Positions 47,750 to 57,246 are shown, numbered from the stretch's first letter. The stretch is DNA of 64,000 bases from an uncultured Alteromonadaceae bacterium (GCA_947503265.1 CANNDC010000002.1:186001-250000); one strand, 5' to 3'. Numbers and translations: made by a program. Notes: generated by a model not told the origin, from the letters alone.

Positions 47750-49906
47750 ATGGTTACTTTACGCACAGTACATAACCCCGAACGTCCCAGCTTTGATGAG
47801 TGGCTAGATAATCTCAATTTATCTGAAAGCACCAAACAAAAGCTGCGGAATACATCAGATGCGCCTGAAATATTGTTGGTCGGGCAGGAAATGGTGGAAA
47901 TCCTCCACGAACTCAATATGGATGATGAAACCTTGCAAGCCTCATTGGTTTATCCCTATTGCCAACTTCACTGCTTAACTGACGAGGAAGTGGGCGAAGA
48001 ATTTGGGGAGGGAATCCAAAAATTGATTATTGGCGTGCGACGTATGGATGCGATCAAATCCTTACATGCCAAATCTAGCAAAAATGCTGATGATACGCAG
48101 ATAGATAACATTCGGCGAATGCTGTTGGCGATGGTAGAAGATGTCAGAACCGTATTGATAAAACTGGCTGAGCGAATTTGCACACTACAAAAAATCAAAA
48201 AGGAAGATGAAGAAACTAGAGTGCTAGTTGCACGTGAGTGTTCTACCATTTATGCCCCCTTAGCTAACAGATTAGGCATTGGCCAACTTAAATGGGAGCT
48301 TGAAGATTTATCGTTCCGATATCTTCATCCCGATACCTATATGCATATTGCCAACCTGCTTGATGGAAAACGAACCGACCGCGAGCAATACATCGCCGAT
48401 TTTGTCGATAATTTGCAATCACATCTTGATAACGCCGGGATTAGGGCACAAGTGCATGGTAGGCCCAAGCATATTTATAGCATTTGGAAAAAGATGCAGA
48501 AAAAGCATCTTTCGTTTGAACAATTATTTGATATACGTGCGGTGCGCATCATTGCCGAGCGTTTACAAGATTGTTACGGTGCATTAGGTATCGTCCATTC
48601 CTTATTACGCCATATTCCCGATGAGTTTGATGATTATATTGCAACACCGAAACCAAACGGTTACCAATCAATCCATACAGTGGTCGTTGGGCCAAAGGGA
48701 AGAGCGATTGAAATTCAAATTCGTACTCAGCAAATGCATCAAGATGCTGAGTTAGGGGTTGCCGCTCATTGGAAATATAAAGAAGGCGTTAGTACTGAAC
48801 GTTCAGCCTATGAAGATAAAATTAATTGGCTAAGAAAAATTCTTCTATGGCAGGAAGAAGTCGCTGAATCTGGCGATTTGGTCGAGGAATTGCGCAGTCA
48901 GGTATTTGATGATCGTGTTTATGTTTTCACACCAAAAGGGGATGTGATCGACTTACCTCTTGGTTCAACACCACTCGATTTTGCTTATTACGTGCATAGC
49001 AATGTCGGCCACAGGTGCATTGGTGCCAAAGTCAGCGGACGAATCGTACCTTTTACATATCAATTGCAAACCGGTGACCAAGTTGAAGTACTGACGGGTA
49101 AAGAGTTGAACCCTAGCCGAGATTGGATGCATCCAGGATTGGGGTTTGTTCATTCTTCACGCGCCCGTGCAAAAATTCACACTTGGTTCAAAAAACAGGA
49201 TAAAGAGAAAAATCAACTTGCGGGCAAAGAGTTACTTGAACGTGAGCTTGGCAAAGTTGGGTTGTCTTTAAAAGACGCGAGTAAGGCTTGTGAACGCTTC
49301 AATGTGTCACAACCAGAAGACTTATACATTGCAGTGGGTGGCGGTGATCTACGAATCATGCAAGTGGTCAACTACCTCCATCAAATTGATGCACCTACAC
49401 CTGAAATTGATCCGCGAGTTAAAACCACTAAGAGTAAACCCTCCAAAGGCAATAAAGATACGATTGTCGTTGAAGGCGTGGGTAATCTGATGAGTCAGAT
49501 TGCTAAGTGCTGCCAACCCTTACCGGGGGATTCTATCCAAGGTTATATCACCAAAGGCAGAGGAGTGAGTGTTCACAGAGACTCTTGTGAACAACTGCTA
49601 AATTTACTTGAACAAAGCCCTGAAAGACAAATCGAAGTCAACTGGGCATCTGAGCTCAGCGGTGGGTTTCAAACTGAATTGGATGTGTTTACTTCAGATA
49701 GATCTGGAATACTTAGAGATATTACTACCGTACTAGCAAACGAACGTGTTTCTCTTCTTGGGGTAAACAGTTTGAGTAATACCTATGAAAATACTGCGAA
49801 GATTAAGTTATCTCTGGAAGTGCGAGATTTAAATAGTTTGTCCAGAACCACAGCCAGAATAAAACAAATCAAAGGTGTGACCAAGGTCACGCGTATTGAT
49901 CATTAG
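47750..49906 (+). CDS. relA: GTP pyrophosphokinase RelA
   Basis: The 718-residue protein has the RelA order: a degenerate HD hydrolase domain (the HD pair is absent, so no ppGpp hydrolysis is expected), the synthetase domain with FDIRAVRII and GYQSIHTVV, a TGS domain (VYVFTPKGDVIDLP), a zinc-finger/helical part (KCCQPLPGDSI) and a C-terminal ACT domain. It makes (p)ppGpp on ribosomes stalled by amino-acid starvation. It precedes mazG by 3 bases. Confidence 0.97.
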   Translation: MVTLRTVHNPERPSFDEWLDNLNLSESTKQKLRNTSDAPEILLVGQEMVEILHELNMDDETLQASLVYPYCQLHCLTDEEVGEEFGEGIQKLIIGVRRMDAIKSLHAKSSKNADDTQIDNIRRMLLAMVEDVRTVLIKLAERICTLQKIKKEDEETRVLVARECSTIYAPLANRLGIGQLKWELEDLSFRYLHPDTYMHIANLLDGKRTDREQYIADFVDNLQSHLDNAGIRAQVHGRPKHIYSIWKKMQKKHLSFEQLFDIRAVRIIAERLQDCYGALGIVHSLLRHIPDEFDDYIATPKPNGYQSIHTVVVGPKGRAIEIQIRTQQMHQDAELGVAAHWKYKEGVSTERSAYEDKINWLRKILLWQEEVAESGDLVEELRSQVFDDRVYVFTPKGDVIDLPLGSTPLDFAYYVHSNVGHRCIGAKVSGRIVPFTYQLQTGDQVEVLTGKELNPSRDWMHPGLGFVHSSRARAKIHTWFKKQDKEKNQLAGKELLERELGKVGLSLKDASKACERFNVSQPEDLYIAVGGGDLRIMQVVNYLHQIDAPTPEIDPRVKTTKSKPSKGNKDTIVVEGVGNLMSQIAKCCQPLPGDSIQGYITKGRGVSVHRDSCEQLLNLLEQSPERQIEVNWASELSGGFQTELDVFTSDRSGILRDITTVLANERVSLLGVNSLSNTYENTAKIKLSLEVRDLNSLSRTTARIKQIKGVTKVTRIDH

Positions 49907-49909
49907 AAT

Positions 49910-50923
49910 ATGTCAGAAGCAGGAATTAAATCGTTTCCTCAAGTTAGTCGTTTACTCGATATTATGGCCAAGCTTCGCGATCCAGAAGACGGCTGTCCAT
50001 GGGACAAGCAACAAAGTTTCAAAACTATCGTCCCCTATACCATTGAAGAGGCCTATGAGGTAGCGGATGCGATTGAAAAAGGCGATATGGAGGAAGTCAA
50101 AGATGAACTCGGCGACTTGCTCTTTCAGGTTGTGTTCTATGCACAGTTAGGTCAGGAAGATGGCCTATTCGATTTTGAAGGTATTGCCAAAGCCATTGCA
50201 GATAAACTAGTTCGAAGACACCCTCATGTATTTGAGCCATTCTCGCATCTATCTAATAACGCAGATGAAAGCGATGCAATCAAAAGCCAAGAACTTAACA
50301 GTGCTCAATTAAAAAGTGAGCGAGAAAAGAGTAATCAACATAGCAGTGATCAATTAAAAGGTGAACAACAAAACAGCGATCAACTAAATAGTGGCCGGTT
50401 AAAACGTGAGCAACTTAACAACGATCAAATCAAAGGTGAGACACTAATAAACAGTGAGCTTGAAAGAAACTGGGAGGCCATCAAACGGCTGGAAAGGGAG
50501 TCTAAGTCAGGAAATACCGATACTAGTGTTTTGGCAAACATTCCAATGGGTTTAGCCCCTTTGTTACGGGCTCAAAAGTTACAAAAGAAATGTGCAAAAG
50601 TTGGCTTTGATTGGAATGATTTAGCGCCCGTTTTGGAAAAAATCCAAGAGGAAATAGTTGAAGTCATGGATGAAGTGAACCAAGACAATCCCAATAATGA
50701 TCGAATAGAAGACGAAATTGGCGATTTGCTATTCGCCGTGGTAAACCTTTCCAGGCATCTTGATATAGACGCAGAAACCGCATTGAGACGAGCTAATCGG
50801 AAATTTGAAACTCGTTTCAGAGCAGTAGAGCATTCATTAAAACAACAAAAAATACCCATAGACAAAGCCACCCTAGCTCAAATGGAAGCCATTTGGATTG
50901 AAGTGAAAAAAAGGGCCGGTTAA
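49910..50923 (+). CDS. mazG: nucleoside triphosphate pyrophosphohydrolase MazG, with repeat insert
   Basis: The 337-residue protein has two MazG domains: residues 13-110 (CPWDKQQSF, EEAYEVADAIE, KDELGDLLFQVVFYAQL) and about 205-337 (KVGFDWND, EEIVEVMDEV, EDEIGDLLFAVVNLSRHL). E. coli MazG has 263 residues; the extra length lies in a linker (residues 124-183) built of twelve degenerate pentapeptides such as LKGEQ and NSDQL. MazG hydrolyses NTPs and lowers ppGpp effects. It follows relA directly; pyrG, the usual next gene, is absent. Confidence 0.94.
   Translation: MSEAGIKSFPQVSRLLDIMAKLRDPEDGCPWDKQQSFKTIVPYTIEEAYEVADAIEKGDMEEVKDELGDLLFQVVFYAQLGQEDGLFDFEGIAKAIADKLVRRHPHVFEPFSHLSNNADESDAIKSQELNSAQLKSEREKSNQHSSDQLKGEQQNSDQLNSGRLKREQLNNDQIKGETLINSELERNWEAIKRLERESKSGNTDTSVLANIPMGLAPLLRAQKLQKKCAKVGFDWNDLAPVLEKIQEEIVEVMDEVNQDNPNNDRIEDEIGDLLFAVVNLSRHLDIDAETALRRANRKFETRFRAVEHSLKQQKIPIDKATLAQMEAIWIEVKKRAG
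50279..50458 (+). repeat. degenerate 15-bp tandem repeats inside mazG
   Basis: The segment encodes twelve consecutive five-residue units (IKSQE, LNSAQ, LKSER, EKSNQ, HSSDQ, LKGEQ, QNSDQ, LNSGR, LKREQ, LNNDQ, IKGET, LINSE) without a frameshift. It is hydrophilic and would form a flexible or helical linker between the two MazG domains. It looks like an in-frame minisatellite expansion. Confidence 0.8.
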
Positions 50924-51008
50924 AACCTGCCTAATAAAAGCGTTTTTCAGTTCTACCATCTCAAACCTAATCTTACACGCCCAATACCACCTGCGCAGTG
51001 AAGACGGT

Positions 51009-51240
51009 GATGCATGAACATTATTGTCACGGGGTGGGTTTTGGAGATCACCGCCTACGCGGTGATGACGGAAAGTGGGGATGATGCATGAACATTATTG
51101 CACTCATGGGGTGGGTTTTGGAGGTCATCGCCTTCGCGGTGAAGAAGGTGATGCATGAACATTATTTTACTCATGGGTGGTTTTAGGAGTTCACCGCCTA
51201 CGCGGTGATGACTGAGGGTGGTGATGATGACGGAAAGTAA
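51009..51240. repeat. REP-like tandem array, three units of about 67-90 bp
   Basis: GATGCATGAACATTATT begins each unit at 51009, 51083 and 51150. Each unit then has a GGGTGGGTTTTGGAG-like stretch and a short palindrome: 51047-51066 (ATCACCGC-CTAC-GCGGTGAT), 51125-51142 (imperfect) and 51191-51208. The stem and the adjoining GATGAC resemble REP elements of gammaproteobacteria read from the other strand. Confidence 0.75.
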
Positions 51241-51258
51241 TGTTCAAAACATCTGACA

Positions 51259-51325
51259 CGTCATTACCGCAAAGGCATTAATAAAAACATCCTACACGTC
51301 ATTACCGCGGAGGCGGTAACCTCCC
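51259..51325. repeat. REP-like elements in the opposite orientation
   Basis: CGTCATTACCGC occurs at 51259 and again at 51297; the second forms a stem TTACCGC-GGAG-GCGGTAA (51302-51319), the first is truncated (ACCGCAAAGGCATTA). Together with the three units before, the arrangement is like a BIME, with REP units in both orientations. Confidence 0.7.
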
Positions 51326-51526
51326 AATTTCTCTATCAAACTCAATAAAACCATTTACTAAACGCTAGAAATTCAGGCCTGATTTGACTGTTACCCATTT
51401 TTTAAAATGGTGTCTTTAAGTTTATATCAGAGCTAATATTCTACTCGTTGTTAACACCAAACGGTTCTGTCATACTTTAATTTCCAAGCGCCTTTGTCGC
51501 ATTTGAAAATTACCAAAGCAAACAGT

Positions 51527-51592
51527 TAAATCTCAAACTTGGCAACGATACACTTAATTTCTTGCCAATCTAGCGCGTAATCAATACTTCTA
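51527..51592 (-). pseudogene. relic second copy of the 3' end of the CheB/CheR hybrid gene
   Basis: This 66-bp stretch matches 51603-51668 at 61 positions, displaced by 76 bp. Translated leftward it reads SIDYALDWQEIKCIVAKFEI and then TAA, against SIDYVLDRQEIKSIVAKFEI and TAG in the intact gene. It has no upstream coding part, so it is a fragment left by a tandem duplication or by loss of a paralogous end. Confidence 0.8.
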
Positions 51593-51601
51593 CGGAAACT
51601 G

Positions 51602-54600
51602 CTAAATCTCAAACTTGGCAACGATACTCTTAATTTCCTGCCTATCTAGCACGTAATCGATACTTCTAGCGAGCAAGGGAGCTGACAATTCTTCCTTGTT
51701 GATAAAATCCACAATATCGTTGTGCAAGAACGATTGGCTCATTGAACTTTCTGATTGCGACGAAAATAGCACTATTGGCATATGGCTCTGACGAAGTTTG
51801 AGCTTTCTAGTAAAGTCTTCTGCTGTTCCATCGCTTAGACGATAGTCCAATAAGCAAACATCCACTTTTACCTTACTGCTTGTTTCCAACGCTTCATCTG
51901 TATTAATCGCTTCTATGACAGTAAATACCCGCGAATGAATGCTCTTCAACATTCGTTTGACTGACTCGCGATCGACTTCATCGTCGTCCACTACCATTAC
52001 GGTGACATTCTCATTTTTTTCAATTCGATGGTTCAAGCGAGAAGAACGATCAATCAACATATTCTTAAAGTGATCTTTGGCTTGTGAAATTGATTTTTCG
52101 ATAAAACGTAATCGCGAGATATTAGTGATAATAATCAATACACCGGACGCTTCATTTTCACTTTTGTCTCTGGGCAGGTAAGGCATGATTTTAAGTAAAA
52201 CCGCATCACCCTTCTCAGTTAACACATCATCCTCAATGGAAATTTTCTTGTTACTAACCATGGCAATGTTTTCAAAAAAGTTAGCCTTTTCCAGTTGATG
52301 TGAAATATGGTGGATTGGGCGACCCAAATCGCTTGAACGTAAATTGATATAATTAGCCGCTTGCGGTGTAAATTTGCGAATGGCAAGCTTCTCATCAAGA
52401 AACACAATGCCGATATCCGTGGAATTAATCACACTATCTAAGTCTAAATTAGCCTCAGTTAGCTGGTCAATTTTCTCCTGATACTCGCTGTTAACGGTAT
52501 ACAATTCCTCGTTTACAGACTGCAATTCTTCATTAGTGCTTTGCAGCTCTTCGTTGGCCGACATCAATTCTTCGTTAGATGATTGCAGTTCTTCATTGGT
52601 GGTTTCCAATTCCTCAACGGTAATCTGCAAGTGTTCTTGTTTTTTTAATAGCTCTGATTCTAAATCTTCAATTCGCTGCTGTGATTGCTCACTGGCATTA
52701 AAGGTAATAACAGAGTCCTTGCGTTTAATAGTTTTCTTGTCTCGCTGAATAAACTGCACCACATAATAACGTGGAGAACTTTGTTGTTGAATTTCATGTA
52801 TGACAAAAATGGCTAAATCAATTTCAGTGGTTTTCTTGCCTTTTTTGATCGCAATATCTGTGTAGTAGACATCTTCACCGATTTTTTCTGCTCTGTACAA
52901 GGCAGTAGACAATGCAACTTTTAGGTCATCGATAACGATACTATTAATATTAGTACTGATGGCGCCGCCGCTAAACCCTTTGGTAAATTGGGATACGTCA
53001 CCATAAATATGCATCGCTTCCATATTGTCATCTAAAACGATGCAATCAGGAGCATACTCTTCAACCAATCTTTCCATTGCCTTTTCAAGATAAATTTTTT
53101 GTGTCAATGTTTTACTTGTCATTTGGTGAGCTCTTTCAGATTGCTCAACTTTACTAGCGTATACTTCGCCCCCTTCATTTCGTAACCCCGACTGGGGCAA
53201 CGCAAGACGTGCATCGGACGATTTTTGGAATATTTTGCTGCGCTCATTCACAGTTATAAAGTGATGGTGCAGTTCGCCCAACGATTCGGAATTTCCTAAA
53301 AACAAATACCCGTATTGTTTTAATGCGAAGTAAAAGGAGTGTAGGACTTTCTTCTGTGCCGCATTTTGAAAGTAAATCAGTGCGTTTCGGCAACTGACTA
53401 AGTCAGTATTCGAAAATGGCGGATCCTCTATCATGTTATGTACTGCGAAGATGACGCTTTGTCTGATTTTAGGGCTAATGTGATATCCATCTTGGGTCTG
53501 AACAAAGTATTTCTTTAATCGACTTTTTGACATTTCCTGAGAAATGTCGCTAGAGAACAAACCTTGGCTTGCCTGAGAGATGGCATTTTCATCAACATCA
53601 GTAGCAAATATCTTGAATTGTCTTTTTGATTTTAGCTTGTTGATAATTTCATCAAACAAGATAGCAATGGAGTATGCCTCTTCGCCAGAAGAGCAGCCTG
53701 CAATCCAAACCCGAATAGGCTCGGATTTGCCATTGTTGACTATGCTCGGAACGATTTCTACCGCTAGTTTGGTAAAGGCTTCATCATCACGAAAGAATCT
53801 TGTAACACCAATCAAAAGTTCTTTACCTAAAATATGTAGTTCCTTTGGCGATTCATTCAGTAGTCGGAAATAGTCAGTTAAATTTTCCAACTGATTAACC
53901 GCTAGCCTTCTCTCAATTCGTCTCGCAACAGTGGCAGATTTGTATTGAGAAAAGTTAATGGAAGAATTGCGTTTCAGGAGTTTAAAAATTTCACTAAGTA
54001 CAGTGTTTTCCTCTCCCGATGCAGCTAGCTTAACAGCAGGTTCGATATCAGACATGACAGGTAAATTGATAAAATTAACCAGTGTTTTACCCATATCCGC
54101 AGGTTTCAATATAATGTCCACACAATCTGTATTGATTGCGCTTTTGGGCATACCATCGAACTTGGCAGAATCCGGTTCTTGCACAATAACTAGGCCGCCC
54201 GCTTCTTTAATTGCCTCAATTCCCTTAGTACCGTCGCTACCTGTGCCTGACAATATAATCCCAATAACTTTGTGTTGTTGATCTTCGGCAATAGAACGAA
54301 AGAAAACGTCGATAGACATATGTGGGCTATGATCAGGCATTTGATCAGACAAAAGCAACTTGCCTTCTGTAATCAGCATATTTTTTCGGGGAGGCATTAA
54401 GTACACGGTATTAGGCATAATATCTACGCTGTCAGTAACTTCATAGATTGGCATTTTAGTATGCTTTAACAACAATTCTGACATCATGCTTTTATAGTCA
54501 GGAGACAAATGTTGCACCACAACAAAGGTTGCCCCTGTATCAATTGGCATGCCATTAAAAAGCTCTTGAAGAGCTTCTAAACCCCCGGCTGAGGCTCCTA

Positions 54601-54667
54601 CGCCAACTAGATGGGAAGGCTTCGTTTGATTCATGTTTTTATCAATATTGTCCAATTTCTCATCCAT
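51602..54667 (-). CDS. CheB-CheR-PAS-REC chemotaxis-like hybrid signalling protein
   Basis: The 1021-residue protein starts with a CheB methylesterase (residues 18-200) with the triad residues in GASAGG, VVQHLSPD and LSGTGSDGT. A CheR methyltransferase follows (about 225-500; ARRIERR, AGCSSGEEAYS). Then come a region with a long coiled-coil of repeated EELQSxNEEL heptads (about 665-745), a PAS domain (about 745-860) and a C-terminal receiver (about 895-1015; VVDDDEVDRE, CLLDYRLSDG). There is no kinase domain, no membrane segment and no chemotaxis receptor gene nearby. It lies 11 bases after the GGDEF-EAL gene and is likely cotranscribed. Role: probably an intracellular sensor and scaffold rather than classic chemotaxis. 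Confidence 0.93.
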   Translation of the reverse strand: MDEKLDNIDKNMNQTKPSHLVGVGASAGGLEALQELFNGMPIDTGATFVVVQHLSPDYKSMMSELLLKHTKMPIYEVTDSVDIMPNTVYLMPPRKNMLITEGKLLLSDQMPDHSPHMSIDVFFRSIAEDQQHKVIGIILSGTGSDGTKGIEAIKEAGGLVIVQEPDSAKFDGMPKSAINTDCVDIILKPADMGKTLVNFINLPVMSDIEPAVKLAASGEENTVLSEIFKLLKRNSSINFSQYKSATVARRIERRLAVNQLENLTDYFRLLNESPKELHILGKELLIGVTRFFRDDEAFTKLAVEIVPSIVNNGKSEPIRVWIAGCSSGEEAYSIAILFDEIINKLKSKRQFKIFATDVDENAISQASQGLFSSDISQEMSKSRLKKYFVQTQDGYHISPKIRQSVIFAVHNMIEDPPFSNTDLVSCRNALIYFQNAAQKKVLHSFYFALKQYGYLFLGNSESLGELHHHFITVNERSKIFQKSSDARLALPQSGLRNEGGEVYASKVEQSERAHQMTSKTLTQKIYLEKAMERLVEEYAPDCIVLDDNMEAMHIYGDVSQFTKGFSGGAISTNINSIVIDDLKVALSTALYRAEKIGEDVYYTDIAIKKGKKTTEIDLAIFVIHEIQQQSSPRYYVVQFIQRDKKTIKRKDSVITFNASEQSQQRIEDLESELLKKQEHLQITVEELETTNEELQSSNEELMSANEELQSTNEELQSVNEELYTVNSEYQEKIDQLTEANLDLDSVINSTDIGIVFLDEKLAIRKFTPQAANYINLRSSDLGRPIHHISHQLEKANFFENIAMVSNKKISIEDDVLTEKGDAVLLKIMPYLPRDKSENEASGVLIIITNISRLRFIEKSISQAKDHFKNMLIDRSSRLNHRIEKNENVTVMVVDDDEVDRESVKRMLKSIHSRVFTVIEAINTDEALETSSKVKVDVCLLDYRLSDGTAEDFTRKLKLRQSHMPIVLFSSQSESSMSQSFLHNDIVDFINKEELSAPLLARSIDYVLDRQEIKSIVAKFEI

Positions 54668-54678
54668 TTATTTACTCG

Positions 54679-57216
54679 TTATTTTATCGCTACGACATTC
54701 GATTTAAACAAGATCGTTTCACTTTCATTAATATCCATTGGTTTGGAAAATAAAAAGCCTTGCTGGGTAACACAACCGTGTTCTCTGAGCCAATTACTGA
54801 CATCAGAAGTTTCCACTCCTTCGGCAATCACTTTTATATTTAATGCATTTGCCATATCAATGATCGCTTTGACAATTTCAGCGCTATTTGCGTCGGTACA
54901 AACATCTTGAACTAATTCAGAATCTATTTTTATCGTATCGATAGGCATCTTACGAAGGTGTGACAATGAAGAGTAACCCGTGCCAAAATCATCTAATGCG
55001 ATTAAAAAACCCGCTTTTTTCAATGTTTTCAGGTTGGAAAGTGCCGTATCCGGGTTGTTGATAAATGATGTCTCGGTCACATCTATACAAAAATAACTAG
55101 GTTTTAAATACTTTGAAGCAAACTGTTGCACAAGAGCTTCACCAAAGCCTTTTCCGCCAATCAGCAGTGCAGATAGATTGAAAGATAGTGTTAAATGGGT
55201 ATTGATAAACCCGAGTTCAATCCAACGAAGGGCAATATCTGCTATTTCAGTCACTTGCCAATCGGAAAAACTATTAATTAAACCTGACTCTTCAATAAGT
55301 CGAATAAACTTTTCTGTGCCAATTCCCGCGTCAACCTCGTTTTGCCATCGACACAAAAGTTCCACAGACACATTTTCTGCGGTTTCAACATTGACAATAG
55401 ACTGGGTTACAAAAGAGAATTCATGCTTGTGTGCTTGATTTAGACTTTGCTTCAAATGGGTTACTATGTGCGCGTTGTTTTCCAGTTGTTCATCGTAGAA
55501 GCACCACTGTGCTCTTCCTGCGTTTTTGGCACTGTACATGGCTAAATCAGCTTGTTTAACAAAGTTTTCTTGCGATATTTCAATTTCTGATGAAACGGAG
55601 ACACCAATACTGCAAGAAATATAAAAAGGAACATGATTATAAACAATAGGTTGGCTCAGTCGCTCAACGATATTGTTCGCAATAGTATTAATAATCGCCG
55701 CATTTTTTAAATCGCTGATTACCACAGCGAATTCATCACCGCCAATTCTCGCAACACAATCTTCGTCACGAACACACTCCGATATGCGATTTGCGGCTTC
55801 TTGCAAAACGGCATCCCCTGCATTGTGACCATAAGAATCGTTAACATGCTTGAATTTATCCAAATCAATCAACATCAATACCGCTTTACCATGGCGTTGT
55901 GTCCTAGAAAGCGCGACATTGAGTCGGTCTGAAAAGAAGGTTCTGTTAGTCAATCCGGTTAAATGATCTTTTTGCGATAGGTTTTCCAGCTTTCGAGCAT
56001 AATCTTTTGACTCAGATATATCCCTAAAAGTCATTATCATACCCGTTGCTTCATATTTTTCGTTGAACAAGCCAACGGCATTAATTTCCGTTTCCAACGA
56101 AGCATCGTTAGCTGTGTTTATCAGACTTATTTCATCATGAAAGTGTTTAGATGATTTGGTAGATTTCAATATCCTCTCTAACAATGTATTTGCGTCGTCT
56201 ATCGCAAGTGCGCTTTTCCAGCCTTCATCCATTGTGTCTTCTGGTGACTGGCCAGTATAGTGGCTCCAAAAGGTATTTGCGTAGTTACACTGAAATTTAC
56301 TATCAAGTTGCAAAATAGCCATAGGAATGACATTCGACAGCGCGCTGAATCTTTGCATGGCAGACAGTTGCTCATCTTCATTTGCCGAATTGCTAAATTT
56401 TTCTTTAATGATTAATCCAAAACATTTACCGCCTTGGTGTTCACATTCAAATAAATTGATGTCAACTTGAATGGAATGATAGGGATTATATTTAAATTGA
56501 ACTTCACGCCATTCCCTAGTGTTCATCTGCCCCATGTAGGTGGTTTTTCTTACTTCCTTTAATATTCCGTCGGCAATATCTGGGAAGAATGATTCGCATA
56601 AACTATCAACCGCTGACCAGCCACGCTGAATATTGCTATTGAATAATTCCTGCGCAGAACTGTTGCTCTTGATGACTTTCAAATTGTCATCGAACAAGAT
56701 AACTGGTTGAAAAGCATTTTCGAGTAACGAGTTCAATAGTGTGGATGTAGCGCTTTGTTTCGGTTTAGTTGAAAACGAATTTAAACGCTCTTGGTGTTGA
56801 CGACTCTTAAACAGACTTACCATAGCCATTACATATGGCGCTATGCTTACTAAGCGGCTTTGGGCATCGTTTAGCATCGAATTTACGACGATAACAACGG
56901 CATATTGATGCAGCCCTTGGCGCATGGGTACATAACGAAGGTTGGAAATATCAGTGTTTAATGGCAGTGGACACGGAGATTCTGAATCGTTCTTTGAGTA
57001 AAAAAATCCATCTAAATCACTTTTACAAAGTAGCAGCGCTTTATCTAACTCCGCTAATAGTGGGCGATCTTTTTCCTGATGTAAGTCATTGAAGCTGACA
57101 ACAAATTTAGATGATAAATCGATTTGGCGATGATCTAGCGGATCTTGCATTAAATAGCCAATGGCGATTTGTGCCTTACAGACACTTGATATTTGCTGTG
57201 TACTACGTTGCAGCAA
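54679..57216 (-). CDS. GAF/PAS-GGDEF-EAL cyclic-di-GMP protein
   Basis: The 845-residue frame begins at TTG 57216 and has an N-terminal GAF-like region (1-140), two PAS domains (about 160-275 and 285-405), GGDEF (IGGDEFAVV, residues 492-496, with an RDED inhibitory site at 483-486) and EAL (615-840; LDDFGTGYSS, VIAEGVETSD). The EAL signature itself reads ELL (619-621). Both cyclase and phosphodiesterase activity are possible. The start is uncertain: a CTG at 57246 has a good AGAAGGAA site 8 bases upstream and would add 10 residues. The N-terminus has no membrane segment, so the protein is cytoplasmic. Confidence 0.92.
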   Translation of the reverse strand: MLQRSTQQISSVCKAQIAIGYLMQDPLDHRQIDLSSKFVVSFNDLHQEKDRPLLAELDKALLLCKSDLDGFFYSKNDSESPCPLPLNTDISNLRYVPMRQGLHQYAVVIVVNSMLNDAQSRLVSIAPYVMAMVSLFKSRQHQERLNSFSTKPKQSATSTLLNSLLENAFQPVILFDDNLKVIKSNSSAQELFNSNIQRGWSAVDSLCESFFPDIADGILKEVRKTTYMGQMNTREWREVQFKYNPYHSIQVDINLFECEHQGGKCFGLIIKEKFSNSANEDEQLSAMQRFSALSNVIPMAILQLDSKFQCNYANTFWSHYTGQSPEDTMDEGWKSALAIDDANTLLERILKSTKSSKHFHDEISLINTANDASLETEINAVGLFNEKYEATGMIMTFRDISESKDYARKLENLSQKDHLTGLTNRTFFSDRLNVALSRTQRHGKAVLMLIDLDKFKHVNDSYGHNAGDAVLQEAANRISECVRDEDCVARIGGDEFAVVISDLKNAAIINTIANNIVERLSQPIVYNHVPFYISCSIGVSVSSEIEISQENFVKQADLAMYSAKNAGRAQWCFYDEQLENNAHIVTHLKQSLNQAHKHEFSFVTQSIVNVETAENVSVELLCRWQNEVDAGIGTEKFIRLIEESGLINSFSDWQVTEIADIALRWIELGFINTHLTLSFNLSALLIGGKGFGEALVQQFASKYLKPSYFCIDVTETSFINNPDTALSNLKTLKKAGFLIALDDFGTGYSSLSHLRKMPIDTIKIDSELVQDVCTDANSAEIVKAIIDMANALNIKVIAEGVETSDVSNWLREHGCVTQQGFLFSKPMDINESETILFKSNVVAIK

Positions 57217-57246
57217 TTCTAATTGAGATGTGTCTGTAATATTCAG

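Larger units (their letters stand above)
50924..51601. other. noncoding repeat region between mazG and the CheB/CheR hybrid
   Basis: These 678 bases contain no supported gene. From left to right there is a short unique part, a REP-like array (51009-51319), an AT-rich stretch with a small hairpin (CCATTTT/AAAATGG at 51395-51410), and a second copy of the 3' end of the following leftward gene (51527-51592). mazG and that gene converge here. Confidence 0.75.

Noticed and set aside
48279..48587. Open frame inside relA
   Set aside because: It lies in another frame of a well-conserved RelA coding region and has the composition of a frame shadow.
49910..50923. Link of mazG to a MazEF toxin-antitoxin system
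   Set aside because: No mazE or mazF gene lies next to relA or mazG here; the gene is the housekeeping NTP pyrophosphohydrolase.
51009..51325. Possible CRISPR array
   Set aside because: Units differ in length and sequence, repeats are not separated by unique spacers of constant size, and no cas gene is near. A REP/BIME-like cluster fits better.
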